21,259 nt of DNA. Source: a virus. Made by a program: the position numbers and the translations under genes. Below the pieces are notes generated by a model, which saw only the letters and a list, made by a program, of their open reading frames with translations, ran no database searches and was not told where the DNA came from. Below, piece after piece: positions 14,544 through 21,259 of this stretch (position 1 is the stretch's first letter; every line of letters starts with the position of its first letter). The stretch is taken from positions 1 to 21,259 of IMG/VR virus record IMGVR_UViG_3300031700_000008. One strand, given 5' to 3'.

Positions 14544-16112
14544 ATGGCTCGTTTAAAAGTATTATACCCTGGCAACCACACCAGCTCATCTAACATTGGT
14601 GCCGACATTGAGAACATTGTTCGTTACCTAAACTCTGCGGAGGTTGGTGACTTCACACTATCCGAGCTTTTGAGTGTTATGTTCGACAACAACGGAACCT
14701 TGGTTGCACCAATTGATTTGCGTAACGATGCTGTCAACGGCCTTCAGTACCGTGCAGGCGTCTATACCGAGCTTGAAGATGGATGGAAAACTATCGCGAC
14801 TTCTGCTGATTTGCGCGGCACATCTGGATCAGACGTTGCCACAATCGGCGCTCCACTTTTCTCAGCGCGTACAGACTTAGTTATAAATAGCGCTGACGCA
14901 AACGGAGTTATAGCCAATCCTACTGGTGCTACCACTTTCAATTTCTTGCACGAAGATACTGACGCTATTGTTGTGTATTTGAACGGTGGCTTGCAGGCGG
15001 CTGACAGCTACTCATCTAGCGCAGCCGCGAACACGGTAACGCTTTCTAATGCTACGGACGCTGATGATCTTGTAACGATCTATAAAGTGCAGTCTTCAAA
15101 CGACAGTGGGTTCGTTCGTGAGGATGTAGTCTCCGGTGCGTCTCAAGCGGTGTTCCCTTTTGTCCACACGGAGGATCAGAAAGTTCTAGTATCACGAAAC
15201 GGCGTTTTGCAGCGTGAGGGTGGTACGAATGACTACACAACTCAGCCAGCAAATTCGACGATAACTTTTACGTCAGCGATGGTCTCAGGCGATTTAATTA
15301 CGCTCATGATTGTTGAGGACACTTCACAGGTTCGTGTCAGTGGTCTTATGACTGAGGACAAGTTTACTGATGCAAACGGCTTTGTCCCTTACTCTAAGCT
15401 GGCTATTTCTGACCAAGAAATTCCACAATCTAAAGTGGCTGGGATTACCAGCCTTTTGACTAACCGTGGTCGCGTTTACGTTTCTGCTTCTGAGCCTGTG
15501 ACTGCTAACGCGGGTGACTTCTGGGTGGATACCGCGTCCTCACCGAACGTGCTTAAATTCTACAACGGTACGGGCTGGCTGCTTACTAGCCCCGACACGG
15601 GCATCCCTGCGTTCACAACCACGAACGCCCTTCAGTTCTTGCGGGTGAACTCGACAGGTGGTGGCCTTGAGTTTTCTAGCATCGACTTTACTGCTGTTGT
15701 TCCCAAAACGTACATCGGTGCTGCTGATGGGGTTGCTGGCCTAGATGCTACAGGTCGCCTGCCTATCGCGCAGTTACCTGATACATTCGCCACTCGCAGC
15801 TTCTTTTACCAGAAAACAGGGTCAGTTCCAGATGGGTCATATGTTATTACGCGAGCCTTCAAGCAAAACGTACGCATCGACGCCGTAGCAGCCAAGACTG
15901 TATCTGGCACAGCCAACATCCAGCTAAAGATTAATGGCATCAACGCTGGCGATGTTATCCCGGTAAACTCAACTCTGACAGAGCAAAACCTGTCAGCTTC
16001 CATTGCCATCGACGCCACGACCACCTCTCGCGAGGTGGGTTTCGAGGTCACGTCAGCTAATAATGTAACTGACATCGAAGTCACCTTGGCAGCCGTCATC
16101 ACCAATGTCTGA
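14544..16112 (+). CDS. Tail fibre protein with duplicated beta modules
   Basis: 522 residues. Residues about 25-95 are the anchor-like module shared with the 179-residue protein at 2789 (YLNSAEVGDFTLSELLSVMF here). Two tandem copies of a fibre module follow, about 130-185 (FNFLHEDTDAIVVYLNGGLQ...LVTIYKV) and 205-262 (FPFVHTEDQKVLVSRNGVLQ...LITLMIV). Then come VSASEPVTANAGDFWVDTAS (about 313-332) and the phage-fibre phrase GVAGLDATGRLPIAQLPDTF (about 395-415). The last 90 residues form a beta-rich tip. The chain suits a trimeric fibre bound to the nozzle encoded just upstream. AAGGA at 14529-14533 serves as the ribosome site. Receptor specificity cannot be predicted. Confidence 0.8.
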   Translation: MARLKVLYPGNHTSSSNIGADIENIVRYLNSAEVGDFTLSELLSVMFDNNGTLVAPIDLRNDAVNGLQYRAGVYTELEDGWKTIATSADLRGTSGSDVATIGAPLFSARTDLVINSADANGVIANPTGATTFNFLHEDTDAIVVYLNGGLQAADSYSSSAAANTVTLSNATDADDLVTIYKVQSSNDSGFVREDVVSGASQAVFPFVHTEDQKVLVSRNGVLQREGGTNDYTTQPANSTITFTSAMVSGDLITLMIVEDTSQVRVSGLMTEDKFTDANGFVPYSKLAISDQEIPQSKVAGITSLLTNRGRVYVSASEPVTANAGDFWVDTASSPNVLKFYNGTGWLLTSPDTGIPAFTTTNALQFLRVNSTGGGLEFSSIDFTAVVPKTYIGAADGVAGLDATGRLPIAQLPDTFATRSFFYQKTGSVPDGSYVITRAFKQNVRIDAVAAKTVSGTANIQLKINGINAGDVIPVNSTLTEQNLSASIAIDATTTSREVGFEVTSANNVTDIEVTLAAVITNV

Positions 16113-17244
16113 CCTTAATCTCAGCCCACAAGAACAGAACATTGTCGATTACCACAACGGTTCGATGAGTTCTGGTCGTGTGGGCAGGGATGACCAAGGC
16201 AGACCTATGACAGTCTACTCTACAGGCATCAGGGTTGAGCGGGGTCCACACAAAGGTAAGTTTGTGTCGGTGCCAGGATGGGTGCCAAGCGTAAACGCAG
16301 ACAGACCTTTGACCGAAGGCGAGGCTTTCGAACACTGGGAAGCTGAAATCAATGAGGGCAAGTGGCCCTTCTATGAAAGTGGCCCAGCGCTCAACTCGCG
16401 ATCACAGGAGATACACACCATTATGGACAACGATCTAATCCACATTAACGAAGAAGAGAGCAAGATACTGGCTCCTAGCCTAACCCCCTCGCCGCAAAGA
16501 GAGATACCCACCATCAAGGGTGAGGAGGGCCACTTCAAGGCGTACGATCATCGCCAGTTGATGACCCACCTACCAAACAAGATGGGACCGGGCGCGGCGG
16601 CGGCTGGCCCTATGGGGACTTCGGGTATGCACTATGTTGACCGAGACGGCGAGTTGACGACCGGAATGCGCGGAGAAAAGACACCCGCTCACATCTCCAA
16701 AAACCAAGATACGCAGGAAAGTTTTCTTGCTTCTGAGATGTCTCGCAACTCTATGGAGCAATTACGCGCTTCGTTGCCTAGAAATGTCCAAGACAACTTG
16801 ACGGGCGACATGCTCTTGGAGCTGGCAGACGACGGCAAGTACAGCTTGCTGGTGGGTGATAAGGACAGTGGTTACGTAGAACTTTCGTACGGACCAGATG
16901 ATTACCAGGACGCTCTTTCTGATGTGAAGCGTGCGTACAACTACTCAGCCCAGACGGGTGACGCAAATATGGACGCTGGCTTCTTGGGCCGAGCCTCCTC
17001 TGCGTACAGGTACAACGGCTACACAGAAGCGTTGCTTCGCAAAACCGGAGAGGGTCGCCTTTCTGAGATAAAGTCCAACCCGTTTGCTTCTGAGGAAGAC
17101 GTGCTTTCCGCTCTGGAAGAGATCGACGCCATGAATGATGAGGTCAGTCGGCAGAAAGGCCATGAGAAATCGAAGCAACTTTCGTTCTCAAAGCGCGTTC
17201 TGGACAGGGAGGCTAAAATGAGAGCCGCCAAGATGATGCAGTGA
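16105..17244 (+). CDS. Virion-associated protein, possibly internal/ejection protein
   Basis: 379 residues. Residues about 6-112 form a module (LSPQEQNIVDYH, then YSTGIRVERGPHKGKFVSVP and LTEGEAFEHWEAEINEGKWP) that I recall from large internal virion or tail-associated proteins of other podoviruses, often with the same bulk-plus-periphery pattern; its role is unknown. An Ala/Gly-rich hinge (GPGAAAAGPMGTSGM, near residue 160) precedes a helical C-terminal half ending in a strongly basic helix (VLDREAKMRAAKMMQ). It begins eight bases inside the fibre gene. No catalytic triad, signal or membrane segment is seen. Confidence 0.65.
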   Translation: MSDLNLSPQEQNIVDYHNGSMSSGRVGRDDQGRPMTVYSTGIRVERGPHKGKFVSVPGWVPSVNADRPLTEGEAFEHWEAEINEGKWPFYESGPALNSRSQEIHTIMDNDLIHINEEESKILAPSLTPSPQREIPTIKGEEGHFKAYDHRQLMTHLPNKMGPGAAAAGPMGTSGMHYVDRDGELTTGMRGEKTPAHISKNQDTQESFLASEMSRNSMEQLRASLPRNVQDNLTGDMLLELADDGKYSLLVGDKDSGYVELSYGPDDYQDALSDVKRAYNYSAQTGDANMDAGFLGRASSAYRYNGYTEALLRKTGEGRLSEIKSNPFASEEDVLSALEEIDAMNDEVSRQKGHEKSKQLSFSKRVLDREAKMRAAKMMQ

Positions 17245-17299
17245 GGACGACAATAATGTCGCTTGAGGAATATAGTTCTAAAAAATAAAGGAGCCTGTG
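17245..17299 (+). promoter_or_regulatory. Gap with GGACGAC motif and a possible 10-codon mini-ORF
   Basis: GGACGAC follows the stop directly (17245-17251). GAGGA with an ATG at 17256 opens a ten-codon frame (MSLEEYSSKK) ending at 17288; AAAGGAG (17287-17293) then serves the gene at 17300. The mini-ORF could be a leader peptide or chance. No hairpin is apparent. Confidence 0.3.
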
Positions 17300-17545
17300 A
17301 TGGCATTTAGTACAGAAATTTTTGGCCCGAACACCGGAACGTCTATTGCGGCACGTCGTGAAGCTGGATCAACAGAGCAGACAGCAGAAATGGGACGTGG
17401 TGGCGACAGCATGATGGTTCGCTCTTCACCGTTCACGATCAAGCTATTGCAAGACATCGGTGGCGCAGGCTCGTTTAACCCTGAGACGGGTATGCTTGAG
17501 TTCTACGACGTAGATGAAGCTGTAAAGAAAGCCTACGGTCAGTAA
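17300..17545 (+). CDS. Small protein of unknown function
   Basis: 81 residues beginning MAFSTEIFGPNTGTSIAARR, with a polar Gly/Met-rich middle and an acidic end (YDVDEAVKKAYGQ). Not recognised. The ATG at 17300 is preferred over the GTG three bases earlier because AAAGGAG (17287-17293) is six bases before it. It is joined to the acetyltransferase by TAATG. A small virion component is plausible from its place. Confidence 0.68.
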   Translation: MAFSTEIFGPNTGTSIAARREAGSTEQTAEMGRGGDSMMVRSSPFTIKLLQDIGGAGSFNPETGMLEFYDVDEAVKKAYGQ

Positions 17546-17997
17546 TGATCCAGTATAGTGCCATTACTAAAGACGACGGCCCTGCTCTATGTGAGCTGGG
17601 CGCGTTGATGCACGAAGAAAGCTCGTACTCTGAGCTAGAGTTTAACCCCTCTAGGGTGATCGAGACCTTCAATGCCTATTTGGATAATGACACTAGAGCC
17701 TGCTTTATCGCCAGTGAAGATGGCAAGCCAGTCGGCTTGTACGCGGGATACATGAACAAATACTACTTTAGCGACGAGTACGTTGCGAACGACATAGCGT
17801 GGTTCGTCGTTAAGGAAAAACGCGGCACTCGCGTTGGTCTGCGACTTCTCGATATGTTCGAAGATTGGGCTAAAGAGAGAGGCGCGTCTGAAGTCAGGAT
17901 AGGCTACAGCACCGACATAAACCCAAAGGCGTTTAATAGCCTGATGCAGAAGCGAGGCTACAATCTAGTCGGCGCAAACTACCGCTTGGAGAGATAG
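17545..17997 (+). CDS. GNAT-family N-acetyltransferase-like protein
   Basis: 150 residues with the GNAT fold order: N-terminal strand (MIQYSAITKDDGPALCEL), helices, then strand CFIASEDGKPVGLYAGYMNK, strand DIAWFVVKEKRG and the acetyl-CoA loop/helix RGTRVGLRLLDMFEDWAKER (motif A, R93 to G98; the first G of the Q/R-x-x-G-x-G/A consensus is R96), followed by SEVRIGYS and a C-terminal GYNLVGANYRLER. GNAT-like proteins of this size sit at the T7 gene 13 position in some marine podoviruses, beside the ejection proteins, and may be structural or modify a virion/host protein. Whether it still acetylates is unknown. It starts in TAATG with the preceding gene. Confidence 0.82.
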   Translation: MIQYSAITKDDGPALCELGALMHEESSYSELEFNPSRVIETFNAYLDNDTRACFIASEDGKPVGLYAGYMNKYYFSDEYVANDIAWFVVKEKRGTRVGLRLLDMFEDWAKERGASEVRIGYSTDINPKAFNSLMQKRGYNLVGANYRLER

Positions 17998-17999
17998 CA

Positions 18000-19226
18000 A
18001 TGGCAACTTTTAACAGCTACATTTTTGGCTCTTTTTTAGACAGACGCTTGTTCGCAAAGGACGGCGGTGGCGACCCCGGTGATGACGACAACAACTCAAG
18101 CTCGGCCTCTAACGCAATGACGGTACAGGCTGGCGATACCCTTAGTCAGATTGCGCAGGCTAATAACACGACTGTTGACGCTATTGCTGCGGCCAACAAT
18201 ATTTCTGACGTTAATCAAATCCAAGCTGGCCAGAACTTGAGTATGCCTACGAGCAACACCAACTTCAACACAGTCAGCGATACAAACACCAGCGATAGCG
18301 CGGGTAGCAACACCACCCGTATGGACATTGCCAACAGCATTACCAAAAATGACGGCACGACCTACAAGGACGGCATTCTCTACAACGATAGTGACAACAG
18401 CCAAGTTACCTATACAACTCCATACCAGAACCTTGCGGATGCTTTTACGCCAAATGACGGCACGACCTACAACCAAGGACAGCTTGTTGACGGTAATGAC
18501 AATACATTACGTCAAAACGTAGCTAACAGCATTACCGGACCAGACGGAATGGTGTACCAAGGCGGCAATCTATACAACGAAGGAGACGGTTCACTTGTTA
18601 CTGATAACACTTCGTACCAAGACCTTACGAACCTCGTTACCCCGTTCGACGGCTCTATGTACGAAGACGGCCAACTGACACAAGGCACTGGCGCGTCAAT
18701 CGGTACTGCATACATTCCCCCACCCCCGACAGATAATGACGATGATACGCCAGCCACAACTACAGCCACTACTACTGACACCACTACTGAAGTTGATACT
18801 GATACTACTGAAACTGAAACCGCTGAAACTGATACGACTGGCACTGATACGGTCGATTACACTGACTTGGTAGAAGTCCTTGAGAGCTTTACGCCTGGCG
18901 GTCAGAGCGTGACTTCTCTTCCCGATGAGTATCTCACACAGGAAGACCTTGAGAAATATCTAGCGAACCTTGATCTAGGCTCAAACGCCTATGACCCAGC
19001 AGCATTTCTTAATGCGTACGGGTTTGCCTTAGACGGAACGCAGAACAACCTGATTGCCAACACATCACCGTCTAGCGGTGTGTTCACACGCCGAGCTGTT
19101 AAGGATCGTGAAACTGGAGAAATACGGTACGTCAATGTGCCTGTTGGAAGTGGTGCTATCGACGGAAATAACGGAGCAAGCCAGTTCCGCCTCGACCGTC
19201 GCAACGGCTTTGCCTCTATGGTTTAG
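18000..19226 (+). CDS. LysM-domain virion protein with repeats and Thr/Asp-rich linker
   Basis: 408 residues. Residues 40-83 form a LysM domain (AGDTLSQIAQANNTTVDAIA, IQAGQNLSMP), a peptidoglycan/chitin-binding fold. Residues about 111-232 hold four imperfect copies of a short unit that begins ANSIT, ADAFT, ANSIT and TNLVT and carries xDGxxYxxGxLx; spacing is 35, 29 and 35 residues. A PPPP tract and a Thr/Asp/Glu-only linker (about 240-285) precede a C-terminal domain. It sits between the GNAT and gp14-like genes, suggesting a cell-wall-binding ejection or tail-tip component. No lysozyme, NlpC or transglycosylase catalytic motif is visible, so wall binding rather than cutting is inferred. Confidence 0.75.
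   Translation: MATFNSYIFGSFLDRRLFAKDGGGDPGDDDNNSSSASNAMTVQAGDTLSQIAQANNTTVDAIAAANNISDVNQIQAGQNLSMPTSNTNFNTVSDTNTSDSAGSNTTRMDIANSITKNDGTTYKDGILYNDSDNSQVTYTTPYQNLADAFTPNDGTTYNQGQLVDGNDNTLRQNVANSITGPDGMVYQGGNLYNEGDGSLVTDNTSYQDLTNLVTPFDGSMYEDGQLTQGTGASIGTAYIPPPPTDNDDDTPATTTATTTDTTTEVDTDTTETETAETDTTGTDTVDYTDLVEVLESFTPGGQSVTSLPDEYLTQEDLEKYLANLDLGSNAYDPAAFLNAYGFALDGTQNNLIANTSPSSGVFTRRAVKDRETGEIRYVNVPVGSGAIDGNNGASQFRLDRRNGFASMV
18330..18690 (+). repeat. Four imperfect repeats in the LysM gene, with an exact 21-base direct repeat
   Basis: The four protein repeats at residues about 111-232 are also visible in the DNA: 18347-18367 and 18452-18472 are identical over 21 bases (encoding NDGTTY), 105 bases apart. 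The in-frame spacing of 35 codons suggests a recent internal duplication. Confidence 0.7.
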
Positions 19227-19237
19227 GAGACTACAAG

Positions 19238-20176
19238 ATGTTCGATCTATTAATGGCTGGCACCTCTCTTTATAATGCGGTCAAATCAAACAACAGAGCT
19301 GACGGCGCAAACGATCAGCAGGCGGCATTAACTGCCGCTGAAGTTGCACGTAACGAAAAAATAATGGAGCTTTACGCGCAAGGCTCTTCCGAAATGCAGA
19401 ATGCGATGAGAGGTGCTTTAGATAGTGCCGGAGACTTCGCGAACATTACGCCAGAAAACTTTGTTGCTCTCAGGAACTACTTCACCTCAGAGCGCAAGCA
19501 GGAAGACTTGCAGAACGAGAACGATGTCTACGCCGCAGACAATCGTGCCCGTGAGTTCGGTGCGAGTACCTTCGACATGGCCCCTAACATTGATCGGGTT
19601 GCGCAAAAGTTTATCGACGCTCGCATGGCGAACGCAGGCCGTGCCGTAGATGAAACTATGTCGCGTGGCCAAGCAGACTTGTACGCAAGGGGTATGGATA
19701 ACAGTACGCTTGAGGTACAGCTCCGCAAGAGCGCTGCCGACCTAAAGGCGCAGGCTTACAACCAAGCCTTGCTAGACGGCACGAACGACGCACTTACGTA
19801 CGTTAAAGGTGTGCAAGGTGTCAGCAGCAACGAACAGATCATGGATATGTCTGAGCGCAAATTTGGCCAAGATTTGATTAAGAATTATACGAACATGGAT
19901 ACTGACACTGCGCTTTTGGATTACACTAACTCGAACACCGTTATGAACAATCAGAGCGCCATGTACACTGACTTCGCCTCAACTATGGGCGACCTAGCGG
20001 CAGCTCCGTCAAAGTTTGCGGCTGATGGCCAGACCTCCGCAGGATTTGGCAACGCACTGCAAAGCGCTCAATCCATTTCCAAGCGTATGAATGACAACGC
20101 AAACGATGCGGGTGGCACTTTCGGAACATGGTACGACAGGCTCACAGGCTACAACGACCGCACCCCAGTAAGTTAA
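19238..20176 (+). CDS. Internal virion protein, T7 gp14-like
   Basis: 312 residues, helical, Ala/Asn/Gln-rich. The N-terminal MFDLLMAGTSLYNAVKSNNR and the following charged helix resemble the amphipathic starts of podoviral internal core proteins (gp14 class), which leave the virion first and help form the channel across the envelope. The middle has helices with regular hydrophobics; the C-terminus is glycine-rich and polar. TAGGAGA across the previous stop acts as ribosome site. It is placed before another long helical gene, as in the gp14-gp15-gp16 order. The assignment is from context and composition; confidence is moderate. Confidence 0.68.
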   Translation: MFDLLMAGTSLYNAVKSNNRADGANDQQAALTAAEVARNEKIMELYAQGSSEMQNAMRGALDSAGDFANITPENFVALRNYFTSERKQEDLQNENDVYAADNRAREFGASTFDMAPNIDRVAQKFIDARMANAGRAVDETMSRGQADLYARGMDNSTLEVQLRKSAADLKAQAYNQALLDGTNDALTYVKGVQGVSSNEQIMDMSERKFGQDLIKNYTNMDTDTALLDYTNSNTVMNNQSAMYTDFASTMGDLAAAPSKFAADGQTSAGFGNALQSAQSISKRMNDNANDAGGTFGTWYDRLTGYNDRTPVS

Positions 20177-20181
20177 GGAGG
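20175..20181 (+). promoter_or_regulatory. Shine-Dalgarno that decides a GTG start
   Basis: AAGGAGG overlaps the previous stop and ends six bases before the GTG at 20188. It is the best ribosome site in this region and the reason the rare start codon is accepted. Confidence 0.75.
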
Positions 20182-20187
20182 CACTAA

Positions 20188-21259
20188 GTGCTTAGATTAG
20201 GTAAATTTACTGAGGCTATCGAGCGCGGTGATGAACGTAGAAGTTCGCTTCGCAAAGAGAACGCTGGTTTGTACGCTGACTTCGTACGAGATAACCCTGG
20301 TGCGTCCATTGATGAGCGTACGGATTACGCTCAAACCCTCATCAACGACACGGGTGTTGGCAGCAGGGGTCTTCCGACCAGAGCTGCTATGCAGAAGTCT
20401 GTTGATACGTACAAGAAAGCGGAAGCAACAAAGGCCGCTGCTGCTGCAAGGGCGGCGGAAAGCCGCAAACAGGCTGCTATCCGTCAAAGATTTACGGACG
20501 TAGAAAGTATTATGGCCAACGCTGCCGCTATGGGGCAAGATAAGGCTTACGTAGAGGGACTTCTGACAGAGTTCGGGTATGAACTTGATGGCATAGATGC
20601 CATCATGACGGGTGTTAAGGACAAGCAATTTCAGGAATGGCAGAAAGATAACGAAGCTGCGATCCAGAGCTACTTGGAGAGCCCGACAAAGGCAGGCTAC
20701 GATCTTCTCCTTTCAAGAGGTGGAGATTTTAAAGAGAACATAACAACTCTTTTTAAAAGCCAGTACGAAGCGTCCGAAGAAACCCAAAGCAAAGAATTGA
20801 AGATCGCACTGGAAGTATTGGCATCCGCGACGGACCAAGCTGATTATGATAGACAGCTCCGTGATCTTAGAAACAAATATCCTGATGCTGTGTTTAATAA
20901 AGTAAAATCAGAAGTCAGTCTTACCGAAGGGCTCTTCGAAGGGAACATGAAGACGAAACTTGCGGAAGAAGTCGTGACGGCACGAGCTAAGTTAGAAGAA
21001 CTTTCCAACGAGGACAGCACTCCACAGGATTATGAAAGAAAGCGCGACCAGTTTTTGCTTACTCTTTCTGAGGATGTTCGGGCTGAAGTATCCAAAGGTG
21101 GCGATGGTTCGATAGTAAACGGATATGGTGCTAACTTCGACCGCCAAATGGGTCTTCGGACTGACGCTTCAGTTCAAAAATTGCGCGGCGAGTTAAGCGA
21201 TCTTTCCCGAAAAAATCTTGCCGTAGACGTTTACGAAGAAGAGCGAAAAGAACTTTTGG
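20188..21259 (+). CDS. Large helical internal virion protein, N-terminal part (3' truncated)
   Basis: From GTG at 20188 the frame is open to the last base (357 complete codons), so the gene continues outside the window. It begins (V/M)LRLGKFTEAIERGDERRSS, carries an Ala/Lys/Glu helix (KAEATKAAAAARAAESRKQA, about residues 76-95) and long charged helices thereafter, with no catalytic motif or membrane segment. Position after the gp14-like gene, helical character and open-ended length fit a gp15-like ejection protein. An ATG-based search would miss it, since the next in-frame ATG lies about 67 codons downstream. AAGGAGG is ideally placed for the GTG. A smaller antisense frame at 20197-20628 is its shadow. 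Confidence 0.8.
   Translation, partial: MLRLGKFTEAIERGDERRSSLRKENAGLYADFVRDNPGASIDERTDYAQTLINDTGVGSRGLPTRAAMQKSVDTYKKAEATKAAAAARAAESRKQAAIRQRFTDVESIMANAAAMGQDKAYVEGLLTEFGYELDGIDAIMTGVKDKQFQEWQKDNEAAIQSYLESPTKAGYDLLLSRGGDFKENITTLFKSQYEASEETQSKELKIALEVLASATDQADYDRQLRDLRNKYPDAVFNKVKSEVSLTEGLFEGNMKTKLAEEVVTARAKLEELSNEDSTPQDYERKRDQFLLTLSEDVRAEVSKGGDGSIVNGYGANFDRQMGLRTDASVQKLRGELSDLSRKNLAVDVYEEERKELL

Noticed and set aside
20197-20628. Antisense open frame of 143 codons at the right end.
   Set aside because: Shadow of the GTG-started gene, which has an ideal ribosome site and an uninterrupted frame.
1-21259. tRNA genes, CRISPR arrays, integrase or attachment site, insertion sequences.
   Set aside because: None visible; gaps are short and fully described.

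Overview
The window is a contiguous late (structural) region of a tailed double-stranded DNA phage. All genes run on the + strand, are tightly packed, and begin and end mid-gene. The gene set is the 3' end of the large terminase, portal, scaffold, HK97-fold major capsid protein, head-tail adaptor, nozzle/hub-like protein, fibres and T7-like internal virion (ejection) proteins, with no tape measure, tail tube or sheath seen. This points to a short-tailed (podovirus-type) marine phage. The gene families resemble those of marine alphaproteobacterial podoviruses. A full read of the window found no GANTC site, the recognition sequence of the alphaproteobacterial methylase CcrM, which supports an alphaproteobacterial host. 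That host assignment is inference.

Layout: 1-570 end of TerL; 610-2526 portal; 2523-8187 a host-recognition block of small coiled-coil and fibre proteins, a 612-residue protein with a cupredoxin-like copper motif, a 713-residue glycine-rich adhesin, its likely assembly chaperone and a small unknown protein, closed by a terminator that overlaps the last stop codon; 8230-8865 a 2-oxoglutarate/Fe(II) oxygenase; 8923-9718 four small genes, three of them very basic; 9708-10736 scaffold; terminator; 10941-12104 major capsid protein alone in its transcription unit; terminator; 12219-14541 head-tail joining and nozzle genes; 14544-16112 a second fibre sharing its N-terminal module with the protein at 2789; 16105-17997 virion-associated unknowns and a GNAT acetyltransferase; 18000-21259 a LysM protein and internal virion proteins, the last one running off the right end from a GTG start.

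Regulation: translation is heavily coupled (six TAATG junctions plus ATGA/TGATG overlaps). Three intrinsic terminators divide the block. A heptamer, GGACGAC, sits just after the stop codon or terminator in five of the six gaps longer than about 35 bases and only once, by my reading, inside genes. The palindrome CGTACG is about five times more frequent than expected and falls in all three codon phases. No tRNA, CRISPR array, integrase, insertion sequence or host gene was seen.
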